From NCBI GenBank assembly GCA_002083615.1, contig MSXO01000021.1, forward strand, positions 1 through 59,464: 59,464 nt of DNA, written 5' to 3'. Below the pieces are notes generated by a model. The model was not told the DNA's origin, did no database searches, and saw only the letters and a program-made list of their open reading frames with translations. This DNA is from Proteobacteria bacterium ST_bin11. GTDB lineage: Bacteria > Pseudomonadota > Gammaproteobacteria > Methylococcales > Methylomonadaceae. Positions 45,995-54,166 of this stretch are shown here, piece after piece. Positions within the stretch are counted from its first letter, which is position 1. Each line of letters begins with the position of its first letter. The position numbers were made by a program, and so were the translations under genes.

Positions 45995-46954
45995 ATGAAA
46001 ATCCGGAAATTGGCCCTCGCCACAGCCCCCGCATTGCTGGCGGTTTTAGTGCAAACAGCATCAGCGACCAGCATCCATTTCGACTACAGCTACGATGGCG
46101 GCTTTTTTTCCGGCGCCAATCTGTCGCGGCGGGCCACGCTAGATGCGGCGGGCAATTATTTTTCGACGATACTCCAAGATACGCTGAGTGCGATTGATTC
46201 CAGCGGCGTCAATCAGTTTACCGCTGTGTTTCAGCAGCCAGACACGGGCGCGGTGAAAAATCTGACATCATTCGACGTGGCGGCGGATACCTTGACCATT
46301 TTTGTCGGCGGACGCGATTTAGGCACCCACAATTTAGGTCAAGGTGGACCCGGCGGCTACAGCATTTCCGGTACGCAAAACTTTCTGACTCAAGCGGCCT
46401 ATCGCGGAGAAACGGGAGCGCAAGCCAACCCTGCATCAGACTTTTCTACTTGGGGTGGAGCAATTACCTTTGATGCCGACACTGCGTGGTACTTTGACAA
46501 TGACCCGACCACTTCCGAGCCGATTAGCGGCTTTGATTTTTATTCGGTGGCCTTGCACGAATTAGGGCATGTATTGGGGATAGGGACTGCCAATTCCTGG
46601 AGTCGTTGGCTGCAAGGCGGGGCTTTTACCGGCCTTGAATCCAAACTGGCGAATGGCGGTAACAATATACTGCTGTCCAGCGACGGTGGACACTGGCAAG
46701 CAGGGCAAATGAGCACCATCAACGGCCAAGGCAATGTGGAAGCGGCGATGACGCCAACCATCGCCGCCGGCGTGCGCAAGAATTTCACCGATCTGGATTT
46801 GGCGGCACTCAAAGACATTGGCTGGGAAGTGGCGGACCCAACGCGTGCCAAACAGGTACCCATGCCTAATTTCGGATATTGGGTTCTGGCGTTGGCCTTA
46901 GCCGCTATCGGACAAGGCTTACTCAACTATCGACAAACTGAAACTGCCGACTAG
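45995..46954 (+). CDS. matrixin-like metalloprotease with C-terminal sorting tail
   Basis: 319 residues from the ATG at 45995, which gives a clear signal peptide (LATAPALLAVLVQTASA). The zinc motif is HELGHVLGIGT, with His188, Glu189 and His192. The residue at the usual third-ligand place is Thr198, so the third ligand is unclear. The last 32 residues form a sorting tail: VPMPNFGYW, then the hydrophobic stretch VLALALAAIGQGLL, then NYRQ. This matches the plan of exosortase substrates (short motif, helix, basic end), although the motif differs from both PEP-CTERM and IPTLxxWG. An exosortase H gene pair converges from the other side 62 bases away, so this is its likely substrate. Confidence 0.82.
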   Translation: MKIRKLALATAPALLAVLVQTASATSIHFDYSYDGGFFSGANLSRRATLDAAGNYFSTILQDTLSAIDSSGVNQFTAVFQQPDTGAVKNLTSFDVAADTLTIFVGGRDLGTHNLGQGGPGGYSISGTQNFLTQAAYRGETGAQANPASDFSTWGGAITFDADTAWYFDNDPTTSEPISGFDFYSVALHELGHVLGIGTANSWSRWLQGGAFTGLESKLANGGNNILLSSDGGHWQAGQMSTINGQGNVEAAMTPTIAAGVRKNFTDLDLAALKDIGWEVADPTRAKQVPMPNFGYWVLALALAAIGQGLLNYRQTETAD

Positions 46955-47016
46955 CGTTTTAGCCACTGGTTCACATTTTCCAATCTGCGGATGCACGTAT
47001 ACGCCGTGCAGTCCGG

Positions 47017-47634
47017 TTAGCGTGTCTTTTGAATCTTTCTGGCCAAATAGGCGGAGACCGGCATACAAATCAAAGCAGAAACGACCGCTAGTAACCAGCG
47101 CCCGCCCCCTTCAAGGAAAATCATCAGATCCAGATAATAAGATACGGGCTTGACTTGCCCGGCATCAGCCGCCAAGTTCTGGAACATCATTTCCAGGTCA
47201 CCCAGCAACAGCAAGGGCACAGTCGCCGTCACAAGTATTAGCGACACCAGCAAACCCAGGCCGCAAGCAATAACGCGTTGTAATAGACTGAAGCACGGCC
47301 AGGCCATTACCAGTGTCAGCGTAATAACCGGTGGCACCAGGGTATGCGTGAGATGGGTGCCTGCAGTCATTTCGGCACCGGGATTGACCGTCAGTCCGGC
47401 AAACAGCGGCATCGGCCTTAACACCCAAGCCGACAAGGCAATCAGGTAATCGCCTTCCTTAGCCTGTAGTTTAAGACCTGGCGAAAAGTCTTGGGTCAAC
47501 TCGAGCAAACCGAACTTGACGAACGGCAGCATGAAATAACCCAGCGCTTCCCGATACGTAAAAGCCAACACCGACAAAACTGTCCAAACCAGTAACACCC
47601 TCACGCTAATTCGTAATAATTCAGACCGCTCCAT
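47017..47634 (-). CDS. exosortase H-associated membrane protein
   Basis: 205 residues from the ATG at 47634, behind GGAGG. The ATG overlaps the exosortase stop by 14 bases, indicating translational coupling. About five membrane helices are visible (LLVWTVLSVLAFTYREALGY, LVPPVITLTLVMAWPCFSLL, LLVSLILVTATVPLLLLGDL, near the C-terminus LLAVVSALICMPVSAYLA). The coupling and topology match the partner protein usually found beside XrtH. Molecular role unknown. Confidence 0.78.
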   Translation of the reverse strand: MERSELLRISVRVLLVWTVLSVLAFTYREALGYFMLPFVKFGLLELTQDFSPGLKLQAKEGDYLIALSAWVLRPMPLFAGLTVNPGAEMTAGTHLTHTLVPPVITLTLVMAWPCFSLLQRVIACGLGLLVSLILVTATVPLLLLGDLEMMFQNLAADAGQVKPVSYYLDLMIFLEGGGRWLLAVVSALICMPVSAYLARKIQKTR

Positions 47635-48169
47635 TTGGCCTCCGCGTGGCCCACAAGGCCCACCAAGCAAAATAAACGCAGCCCAGCAGCACGATCAAGG
47701 TTGGTGCAAAGTAGGTATGCGCCGGCAAAAACCAATCCGGATGATAGGCCACCACAAAATAAATACCGGCAATCCGCAGCAAATTAAGCCCGTACATCAA
47801 AGCTAGCGCAGCGCAAACCCCCAGTAACTTTCGGCTCAATGTTGCCGGATAGGCTAGCACCGCCGATACGATCAAGAATATCGCACCGGAGCCATCGCAG
47901 CCGCGCACAATTTCCAGATTGGCTCGCGCCGAAATCAGATGATTTTGCACGGCTACGACCCTTTCTGCAGGTGCCAGCAGATCAATCAAACCCACATCAG
48001 GTCTCACTAAACCCCAGTGATAAATGACATTGCGCAGCAGTTCATCCGGAATCTGAAAATAACCGAAATGCAAAATGCCATATATGCCGGCAAACATAAA
48101 CAGGAAGAGCCACTGACGCGGCTTAGTCGTCGCCTCTCTTAGTTTTTCGGGCACGGGTTTCGGCTTCAT
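47621..48169 (-). CDS. xrtH: exosortase H (transpeptidase-like sorting enzyme)
   Basis: A 182-residue polytopic membrane protein with the exosortase/archaeosortase triad. Cys91 lies in VRGCDGSGAIFLI, Arg132 in GLNLLRIAGIYF, and His151 in PAHTYF. ATG 48169 follows AGGAA. The short length matches XrtH-type enzymes, which process substrates with a C-terminal tripartite signal. It should cleave the tail and transfer the protein to an envelope acceptor. Its partner gene overlaps it. The convergent metalloprotease is the only candidate substrate in the window. Confidence 0.87.
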   Translation of the reverse strand: MKPKPVPEKLREATTKPRQWLFLFMFAGIYGILHFGYFQIPDELLRNVIYHWGLVRPDVGLIDLLAPAERVVAVQNHLISARANLEIVRGCDGSGAIFLIVSAVLAYPATLSRKLLGVCAALALMYGLNLLRIAGIYFVVAYHPDWFLPAHTYFAPTLIVLLGCVYFAWWALWATRRPNGAV

Positions 48170-48193
48170 CTTGATTCCTGTTTTGATGGGGCG

Positions 48194-48400
48194 TTAATAG
48201 TGCGGCGGACGCTCATCTCCAGCCCCCACTTGGCGGTCGTCCAAGGCCAGACTTTTAATCTTGTCGTGCAGTAACTTACAGGTTTCCTCTAACTTGCCGA
48301 TTTGCATTTGTTGCTTGGCCACCACCTGGTTCAGAGCCTGAATCAAATCCTCCTGATACGCTTGTTTGATCTCCAATTCGATGAATCTGTCTTCGCTCAT
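48194..48400 (-). CDS. slyX: SlyX family protein
   Basis: 68 residues from the ATG at 48400, after GAGG. The whole protein is a short coiled coil (SEDRFIELEIKQAYQEDLIQ) ending with the family C-terminus DERPPHY. Function unknown. It is divergent from the small acidic protein at 48528 and lies upstream of the exosortase gene. Confidence 0.92.
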   Translation of the reverse strand: MSEDRFIELEIKQAYQEDLIQALNQVVAKQQMQIGKLEETCKLLHDKIKSLALDDRQVGAGDERPPHY

Positions 48401-48527
48401 GTCCTCACCCGCAATTTCAAAATTTGCCATTCTAATCGAAAATATCGACAGTTTTATGGCACGAACTCGCACAGCGCCTATAAACTCGCTATCATTGATA
48501 AGTCATCAACTTAGCGAGGACGCAACC

Positions 48528-48830
48528 ATGACAACTATTACAGATCCGGTCATAGGCCGTTGGTATAAAGACTTGGAAAGCAATCTAACCTTCAAAGTGG
48601 TCGCGATTGAAGGCAACGATGAATCAGTGGAAATTCAGTACGCCAACGGCGATTTGGGCGAGTACGACAACGAATCCTGGTACGGCTCCACTATCGATTA
48701 TATAGAGGACCCGGAAGACTGGAGCGCGCCGTTCGACGACCTGGAGGCCGACGATCTAGGCTACACCGATCCTGATCGCCACACCCGCCCGGATGCGGAA
48801 GATTTGGATATTAGCGATTTGCTGGATTGA
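48528..48830 (+). CDS. small acidic protein (DUF6763-like), unknown function
   Basis: 100 residues, strongly acidic. ATG 48528 follows GAGGA. The first half looks like a small beta-barrel (VIGRWYKDLESNLTFKVVAI, VEIQYANGDLGEYDNESWYG). The second half is an acidic tail (DWSAPFDDLEADDLGY, DLDISDLLD). It resembles proteins I recall as DUF6763 in gammaproteobacteria. It precedes the ATPase gene by 8 bases and may be translated with it. Confidence 0.75.
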   Translation: MTTITDPVIGRWYKDLESNLTFKVVAIEGNDESVEIQYANGDLGEYDNESWYGSTIDYIEDPEDWSAPFDDLEADDLGYTDPDRHTRPDAEDLDISDLLD

Positions 48831-48838
48831 GATAATTT

Positions 48839-49687
48839 ATGAGAATGACCCCGCAACAATTTCTGGACTGGGAATCCAAGAGTATCACCCTGCTGGCCAT
48901 GTCCGGCGCCGGTAAAACCACCCTCTCGGCCAAGTTACCTAGGGATAAATGGTTTCATTACTCCGGCGATTACCGTATCGGTACCAAATACCTGGAAGAG
49001 CCGATTCTAGATAACATCAAACAGCAAGCCATGGGTGTGCCGTTTTTGCGCGACTTGCTGAAATCCGATTCCATCTACATTTGCAGCAATATCACCGTCG
49101 AAAACCTGGCCCCGGTATCCAGTTTTCTCGGCAAAATTGGCGATCCGACCAAAGGTGGCTTGTCGCAAACCGAGTTCAAACGCCGCCAAGCTTTGCATCA
49201 TCAAGCCGAAATCGCAGCGATGAATGACGTACCCGATTTCATCCATAAAGCCGAAGACATTTATGGCTACAAGCACTTCATTAACGATGCCGGCGGTAGT
49301 GTTTGCGAACTGGAATCTCCGGAAGTCTTGGAAAATTTGGCCAAACACACGCTGATCGTCTACATCAAAATTCCACCCGCTTTGGAACAGACCATCATCG
49401 ACCGCGCTAAGAAAGATCCGAAACCCTTGTACTACCGCCCAGAATTCGTCGATGAGAAGCTGACGCAGTTTATGCTTGAACGCGGCTACAGCTCCACCGA
49501 CCAAATCCCACCCGACGAATTCGTCAGTTGGGTGTTTCCGGAATTATTCAAAGCCAGGGTCCCGCGCTATGAAGCCATTGCCGCACAATACGGCTACACC
49601 ATCAGCGCCGACGAAACCGCCAAAGTGAATAACGAAGACGACTTTATGCGTCTTATCGCCGAAGCGATTGCTCGGCAACCTTCTTGA
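48839..49687 (+). CDS. P-loop ATPase/kinase-like protein of unknown function
   Basis: 282 residues. The Walker A motif lies near residues 21-29 (AMSGAGKTTLS). A later acidic segment with aromatic context (YKHFINDAGGSVCELE) may hold Walker B or a sensor. The C-terminal half is helical (FVDEKLTQFMLERGYSSTDQ). The fold is probably that of a small nucleotide kinase or AAA-like ATPase; no precise family is recognised. It lies between the DUF6763-like gene and metA, with 13 bases to metA. Confidence 0.75.
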   Translation: MRMTPQQFLDWESKSITLLAMSGAGKTTLSAKLPRDKWFHYSGDYRIGTKYLEEPILDNIKQQAMGVPFLRDLLKSDSIYICSNITVENLAPVSSFLGKIGDPTKGGLSQTEFKRRQALHHQAEIAAMNDVPDFIHKAEDIYGYKHFINDAGGSVCELESPEVLENLAKHTLIVYIKIPPALEQTIIDRAKKDPKPLYYRPEFVDEKLTQFMLERGYSSTDQIPPDEFVSWVFPELFKARVPRYEAIAAQYGYTISADETAKVNNEDDFMRLIAEAIARQPS

Positions 49688-49700
49688 GACCGCTCCTGCA

Positions 49701-50765
49701 ATGCCGTTAGTTGCCCATACCGCTTTACCCACTTTTCAGCGTCTGCACGAAGAAGGCGAAGAAATTCTCACTCCAGACCGCGCCAGCCACCAGTCGATCA
49801 GAGAATTGCACATCGGCTTGCTGAATATCATGCCGGATGCCGCCCTGGAGGCCACGGAGCGCCAATTTTTCCGGCTGGTGGGCGCCTGTAATCAGATTGC
49901 TCAATTTCATGTGCATCCGTTCACGATAGCAGGCCTGGAAAGAAGCCAAGAAGCCAAGGCCCACATTCACCAATATTACGAATCGTTCGAACAGATCAAA
50001 CAAGATGGCCTTGATGCGTTGATTATCAGCGGCGCAAATGTCACCCACGACCATCTGCAGGAAGAAGCTTTCTGGAAACCTTTGACAGCAGTGTTTGAAT
50101 GGGCCACGCAAAACGTCACCTCGGTGCTTTGCTCTTGCTTGGCCACCCATGCCTTCATTCAGCATTATTACGGCCTGGAGCGTACCCGTCTGCCGGCCAA
50201 GCGTTGGGGGGTTTTTTCACATAAAGTGGTGGATAGACAGCATCCACTGGTCTCGGAGATCAATACGCGCTTCGACGTCCCGCACTCGCGTTTCAACGAA
50301 GTATTTCAACGCGACATGGAAAAACACGGCTTAAAGGTATTGGTAGCCAGCGAAACCGCCGGCGTGCATCTGGCAGTCAGCCCTGACGGCTTTCGCATCG
50401 TCTTTTTCCAAGGTCATCCGGAATACGACGACATTAGCCTGCTCAAAGAATACAAACGCGAAGTACTGCGCTATTACCACGGCGAACTTGACGATTATCC
50501 GCCCTACCCGGAACATTATTTCGATAGCGATGTGCAAGCCCTACTGGCTGACTATGCAGAGCAGGTCAAAGCCGCCAAACACGGTAAGGCAGCTCTGACG
50601 GCAATGCCGGAAGCTCAGATCATCGCGCATCTCGACACCACCTGGCGGGATTCGGCCAAGGCGGTTTTCAATAATTGGCTGGGCAAGGTTTACCAAATCA
50701 CCAACGAAGATCGCCGCCTGCCGTTTATGGACGGTATCAATCCCGATAATCCGCTGGATTTATAG
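49701..50765 (+). CDS. metA: homoserine O-succinyltransferase
   Basis: 354 residues from the ATG at 49701. The glutamine-amidotransferase-like core has the nucleophile in VLCSCLATHAF (Cys146 by alignment with E. coli WVCWAV) and the His-Glu pair in FFQGHPEYDD. Other family marks are HIGLLNIMPDAALEATERQF near the N-terminus and RWGVFSHKV. The reaction is acylation of L-homoserine by succinyl-CoA, the first committed step of methionine synthesis. Its TAG stop overlaps the deaminase GTG start by one base. Confidence 0.93.
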   Translation: MPLVAHTALPTFQRLHEEGEEILTPDRASHQSIRELHIGLLNIMPDAALEATERQFFRLVGACNQIAQFHVHPFTIAGLERSQEAKAHIHQYYESFEQIKQDGLDALIISGANVTHDHLQEEAFWKPLTAVFEWATQNVTSVLCSCLATHAFIQHYYGLERTRLPAKRWGVFSHKVVDRQHPLVSEINTRFDVPHSRFNEVFQRDMEKHGLKVLVASETAGVHLAVSPDGFRIVFFQGHPEYDDISLLKEYKREVLRYYHGELDDYPPYPEHYFDSDVQALLADYAEQVKAAKHGKAALTAMPEAQIIAHLDTTWRDSAKAVFNNWLGKVYQITNEDRRLPFMDGINPDNPLDL

Positions 50766-51229
50766 TGCACCAAGTGTTTCTGAATCAAGCGATTGCTATG
50801 GCCTGCAACAACATTGCTAATGGCGGCGGGCCCTTCGGCGCGATTGTGGTCAGAGATGGGGAAGTTATTGCCGGTAGCGGGAACCGGGTAACGCCGGATC
50901 TGGACCCAACCGCCCACGCCGAAATCGTCGCTATTCGGTTAGCATGCCAAAAACTCGGCGATTTTCAGTTAAGCGATTGCACCCTCTACACCAGCTGTGA
51001 GCCTTGTCCGATGTGCCTGGGAGCCATCTACTGGGCAAGACTCCAAGCCGTATACTTCGCTTGCGACCGTTTCGACGCTGCCAAAGCCGGATTCGACGAC
51101 GGCTTTATTTATACCGAAATCGACAAACCCGCTCAGCAACGCCAGATCGCAATGCAACAACTCGCTCTGGATACGGCCAACCGCCCGTTTGACTTGTGGC
51201 GACTTAAAACGGATAAGATTCGCTATTGA
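50765..51229 (+). CDS. nucleoside/guanine deaminase family protein
   Basis: 154 residues, GTG start at 50765. The cytidine-deaminase-like zinc site is complete: HAE (about 51-53) and PCPMC (about 81-85). The later FDDGFIYTEI and final WRLKTDKIRY resemble guanine deaminase (GuaD) of Bacillus type more than tRNA adenosine deaminase TadA. Probable reaction: guanine to xanthine. The end overlaps the convergent exported-protein gene by 7 bases. Confidence 0.85.
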   Translation: MHQVFLNQAIAMACNNIANGGGPFGAIVVRDGEVIAGSGNRVTPDLDPTAHAEIVAIRLACQKLGDFQLSDCTLYTSCEPCPMCLGAIYWARLQAVYFACDRFDAAKAGFDDGFIYTEIDKPAQQRQIAMQQLALDTANRPFDLWRLKTDKIRY

Positions 51230-51675
51230 GCCGCCGTGGCCGCCGGCTGTTGCGCCGGTTTAGCGGCTTCCTCGCCTTTGATTTTAAGCAACCAGCCGTC
51301 CTGCCCCAAACAACCGCTCTCTAATTTACTTTCCGCAGATTTGGCTGTGACGTGGACCCGGGCAAAACCCGGCGTCAATTGCGGTAACTTGGCGGTCACC
51401 AAGTAAAAGGTCTTTTTGTCCACTACATTGACTTTCATTTTTTCGCCGCGCGCTTCAGCGGTCACGGAGAAAGGGTCGGCATTGTGGGAAATATGGAACG
51501 CTATATCCACGCCGGGATCGACTTCGGCTTTTTGCTCAGGCACAAAATCCCGAAATTTAGGCCTCCTACATTCTTTTAACCGTTCTTCTTCTTCTGGCGA
51601 TAAGGCCAGCGCTGCACTTGAAAAAACCATGGCACATAGTAAGAGCGCGCTGCTCCAGCGATTTGACGATTTCAT
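51223..51675 (-). CDS. exported protein of unknown function
   Basis: 150 residues from the ATG at 51675, after GAGGG. The signal peptide ends near AALALSPEEEE. The mature part contains ECRRPKFRDFVPEQKAEVDP and a beta-sandwich-like stretch (DIAFHISHNADPFSVTAEAR, FARVHVTAKSAESKLESGCL). The C-terminus is Ala/Pro/Gln-rich. Two cysteines may form a periplasmic disulfide. No family recognised. Confidence 0.72.
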   Translation of the reverse strand: MKSSNRWSSALLLCAMVFSSAALALSPEEEERLKECRRPKFRDFVPEQKAEVDPGVDIAFHISHNADPFSVTAEARGEKMKVNVVDKKTFYLVTAKLPQLTPGFARVHVTAKSAESKLESGCLGQDGWLLKIKGEEAAKPAQQPAATAAQ

Positions 51676-51804
51676 GACTACCCTCTTGTTGTTATTGTAA
51701 TGTTGGAAACGCCGGTCAATGCGGCGCATCCTTAAAATACCAGCACTTTGAACTTTAATCAGTTTTCTTGCTTTGTTCAATATTTGCAGCTTTTACCCAC
51801 CTGA

Positions 51805-51832
51805 CTTGTGGCTTTAAACTTCTACCCCATCG
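51805..51832 (+). promoter_or_regulatory. sigma-32-like heat-shock promoter of hslVU
   Basis: CTTGTGG at 51805-51811, a 13-base spacer, then CCCCATCG at 51825-51832. This fits the RpoH pattern (CTTGAA, 11-15 bases, CCCCAT-T). It lies 50 bases upstream of the hslV ATG and inside the leader that is not part of HslV. Confidence 0.7.
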
Positions 51833-51881
51833 CCACCGAGAACATGTAAAATCGCCGCCTTTCCCTTTTTCATTCACAGAC

Positions 51882-52442
51882 ATGACGAATTTCAGAGGCA
51901 CCACCATTCTTTCCGTCAGACGCGGCGACAAAGTCGTGATCGGCGGCGATGGCCAAGTCACCCTGGGCAACACCGTGATGAAGGGCAATGCCCGTAAAGT
52001 CAGACGGCTGTATCACGACAAAGTGATAGCCGGTTTCGCCGGCGCCACCGCCGACGCCTTTACCCTGTTCGAACATTTCGAGGGCAAGTTGGAAAAACAT
52101 CGCGGCAATCTGACCCGCGCCGCCGTGGAAATGGCCAAAGACTGGCGTACCGACCGGGCTCTGCGCAAATTAGAAGCACTATTGATCATCGCCGACAGCA
52201 AAACCTCGCTGGTGATTTCCGGCACGGGCGATGTGATCGAACCTGAATACGATTTTATTGCTATCGGCTCTGGCGGCGCGTTTGCACAAAGTGCCGCCCG
52301 TGCTTTGCTGGAAAACACCGAACTGAGCGCGCGCGAGATCGTCGAAAAGTCCCTGGGAATTGCCGCCGATATTTGCATCTACACCAACCACAATCTGCGC
52401 ATCGAAGAATTAGACGCCGAACCACAACCGGCACAAGAGTAA
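51882..52442 (+). CDS. hslV: ATP-dependent protease subunit HslV
   Basis: 186 residues. The start is set at ATG 51882; the frame is open further upstream, but that stretch contains the heat-shock promoter. The mature N-terminal threonine is in TTILSVRRG, so a six-residue propeptide (MTNFRG) must be removed, unlike E. coli HslV where only Met precedes it. Core motifs VIGGDGQVTLGN, RKVRRLY and ICIYTNHNLRIEEL match the family. It forms the dodecameric protease of the HslUV complex. Confidence 0.95.
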   Translation: MTNFRGTTILSVRRGDKVVIGGDGQVTLGNTVMKGNARKVRRLYHDKVIAGFAGATADAFTLFEHFEGKLEKHRGNLTRAAVEMAKDWRTDRALRKLEALLIIADSKTSLVISGTGDVIEPEYDFIAIGSGGAFAQSAARALLENTELSAREIVEKSLGIAADICIYTNHNLRIEELDAEPQPAQE

Positions 52443-52446
52443 AACC

Positions 52447-53766
52447 ATGAGTCAAATGACCCCCAGAGAAATCGTCAGCGAACTGGACAAACACATTGTC
52501 GGCCAAGCCGCCGCTAAACGTTCCGTCGCCATAGCCTTGCGTAACCGCTGGCGCCGCAGCCAGGTCGCTGCAGAATTACGCGAGGAAATCACCCCCAAAA
52601 ATATATTAATGATAGGCCCCACCGGTGTCGGCAAAACCGAAATCGCCCGCCGCTTGGCCCGCTTGGCCAACGCCCCGTTCATTAAAATAGAAGCCACCAA
52701 GTTTACCGAAGTGGGTTATGTAGGTCGCGATGTAGAATCGATTATCCGCGATTTGATCGACAGCGCCGTGAAAACCACCCGCGTCTCAGCGATGGAGCGC
52801 GTACAAAACCGCGCCGCCGATGCCGCCGAAGAGAAAGTATTGGACATTTTGTTACCGCGCGCCGAAGGTGGCATGCTGTCAGACACCGAGGAATCGACGC
52901 GTCAGAAAATGCGCAAAAAACTGCGTGAAGGCGACTTGGACGATAAGGAAATTCAAATCGACGTCAGCGCGCCAGCGGTAGGCGTGGAAATCATGGCACC
53001 GCCGGGTATGGAAGAAATGACCAGCCAGTTGCAAGGCATGTTTCAAAACCTGGGTAGCGGTCGCACAAAAACCCGTAAATTAAAAATCAAGGATGCGTTG
53101 AAGCAGTTACAGGAAGAGGAAGCCGGCAAACTGGTCAACGAAGAAGAAATCAAGCAAAATGCTTTAGAAGCCGTCGAACAGCACGGCATCGTGTTTCTCG
53201 ACGAAATCGATAAGATCTGCAAACGCTCGGAAATGGGCGGCGGCGAAGTGTCCCGTGAGGGCGTGCAACGCGATTTGTTGCCGCTGGTGGAAGGCAGCAC
53301 TGTCACCACTAGATACGGCACGATCAAAACCGATCATATTTTGTTTATCGCTTCCGGTGCCTTTCATTTGACCAAGCCTTCGGATTTGATCCCGGAATTG
53401 CAAGGCCGCTTCCCGATTCGGGTGGAACTGAATGCTTTAAGCGCGGACGATTTCGTGCGCATTTTGACCGAGCCCGATGCGTCGCTCACCGAGCAATATC
53501 AAGCACTGCTGCAAACCGAAGGCGTTGAAGTACAATTTACCAGCGACGGTATCAAACGTATCGCCGAACTGGGCTGGCAAGTCAACGAAAAAACCGAAAA
53601 TATCGGTGCCCGCCGCCTACACACCATTCTGGAGAAGCTGCTGGAGGATATTTCCTTCGATGCTCCGGACCTGGTCGAAAAGTCCATCACGATAGACGCC
53701 GCCTACGTAGACGCGCATCTTATGGAACTGGCCGACGACGAAGATCTTAGCCGATACATATTGTAA
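52447..53766 (+). CDS. hslU: ATP-dependent protease ATPase subunit HslU
   Basis: 439 residues. N-domain start TPREIVSELDKHIVGQAAAK. Walker A is IGPTGVGKTE (about 57-66) and Walker B is VFLDEIDKI. The I-domain is the coiled insertion at about 110-235. The C-terminal tail ends DLSRYIL, which docks on HslV. It is an AAA+ unfoldase and sits 4 bases after hslV in one operon. Confidence 0.96.
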   Translation: MSQMTPREIVSELDKHIVGQAAAKRSVAIALRNRWRRSQVAAELREEITPKNILMIGPTGVGKTEIARRLARLANAPFIKIEATKFTEVGYVGRDVESIIRDLIDSAVKTTRVSAMERVQNRAADAAEEKVLDILLPRAEGGMLSDTEESTRQKMRKKLREGDLDDKEIQIDVSAPAVGVEIMAPPGMEEMTSQLQGMFQNLGSGRTKTRKLKIKDALKQLQEEEAGKLVNEEEIKQNALEAVEQHGIVFLDEIDKICKRSEMGGGEVSREGVQRDLLPLVEGSTVTTRYGTIKTDHILFIASGAFHLTKPSDLIPELQGRFPIRVELNALSADDFVRILTEPDASLTEQYQALLQTEGVEVQFTSDGIKRIAELGWQVNEKTENIGARRLHTILEKLLEDISFDAPDLVEKSITIDAAYVDAHLMELADDEDLSRYIL

Positions 53767-53768
53767 TT

Positions 53769-54158
53769 ATGCGCGTAAAAATCACCCCCACTCAACGAAT
53801 CCCGACCGAAATCAAGCTGCACAAGGTCTCGGCGATCCTGGAAATTCATTTCGACGACGAGAGCATTTACGAGCTGCCCAGCGAGTATCTGCGGGTGTTT
53901 ACTCAGTCGGCGGAAGCCGTCGGACATGGTCCCGGCCAGGAAACCCTGCAAATCGGCAAGGAAGACGTGACGATTACCGACATCCAGCCGGTCGGCAATT
54001 ACGCCATCAAACTGGTGTTCAGCGACGGTCACGACACGGGCATTTATAGCTGGGACTTGTTGTATAAGCTGGGTTCGGATTTCCCGCTGCTCTGGTCGAA
54101 TTACCTGGAAGAATTGAAAGCCGCCGGCCTCAGCCGCCGTTCACCCATACACAATTAA
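53769..54158 (+). CDS. DUF971 family protein
   Basis: 129 residues beginning 2 bases after the hslU stop. The DUF971 pattern is clear: LEIHFDDESIYELPSEYLRV, then VGNYAIKLVFSDGHDTGIYS and WDLLYKLG. This fold is related to the N-terminal domain of gamma-butyrobetaine hydroxylase, but no dioxygenase domain is attached. It lies between hslU and ubiE, as in other gammaproteobacteria. Function unknown. Confidence 0.88.
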   Translation: MRVKITPTQRIPTEIKLHKVSAILEIHFDDESIYELPSEYLRVFTQSAEAVGHGPGQETLQIGKEDVTITDIQPVGNYAIKLVFSDGHDTGIYSWDLLYKLGSDFPLLWSNYLEELKAAGLSRRSPIHN

Positions 54159-54166
54159 ACAACATC

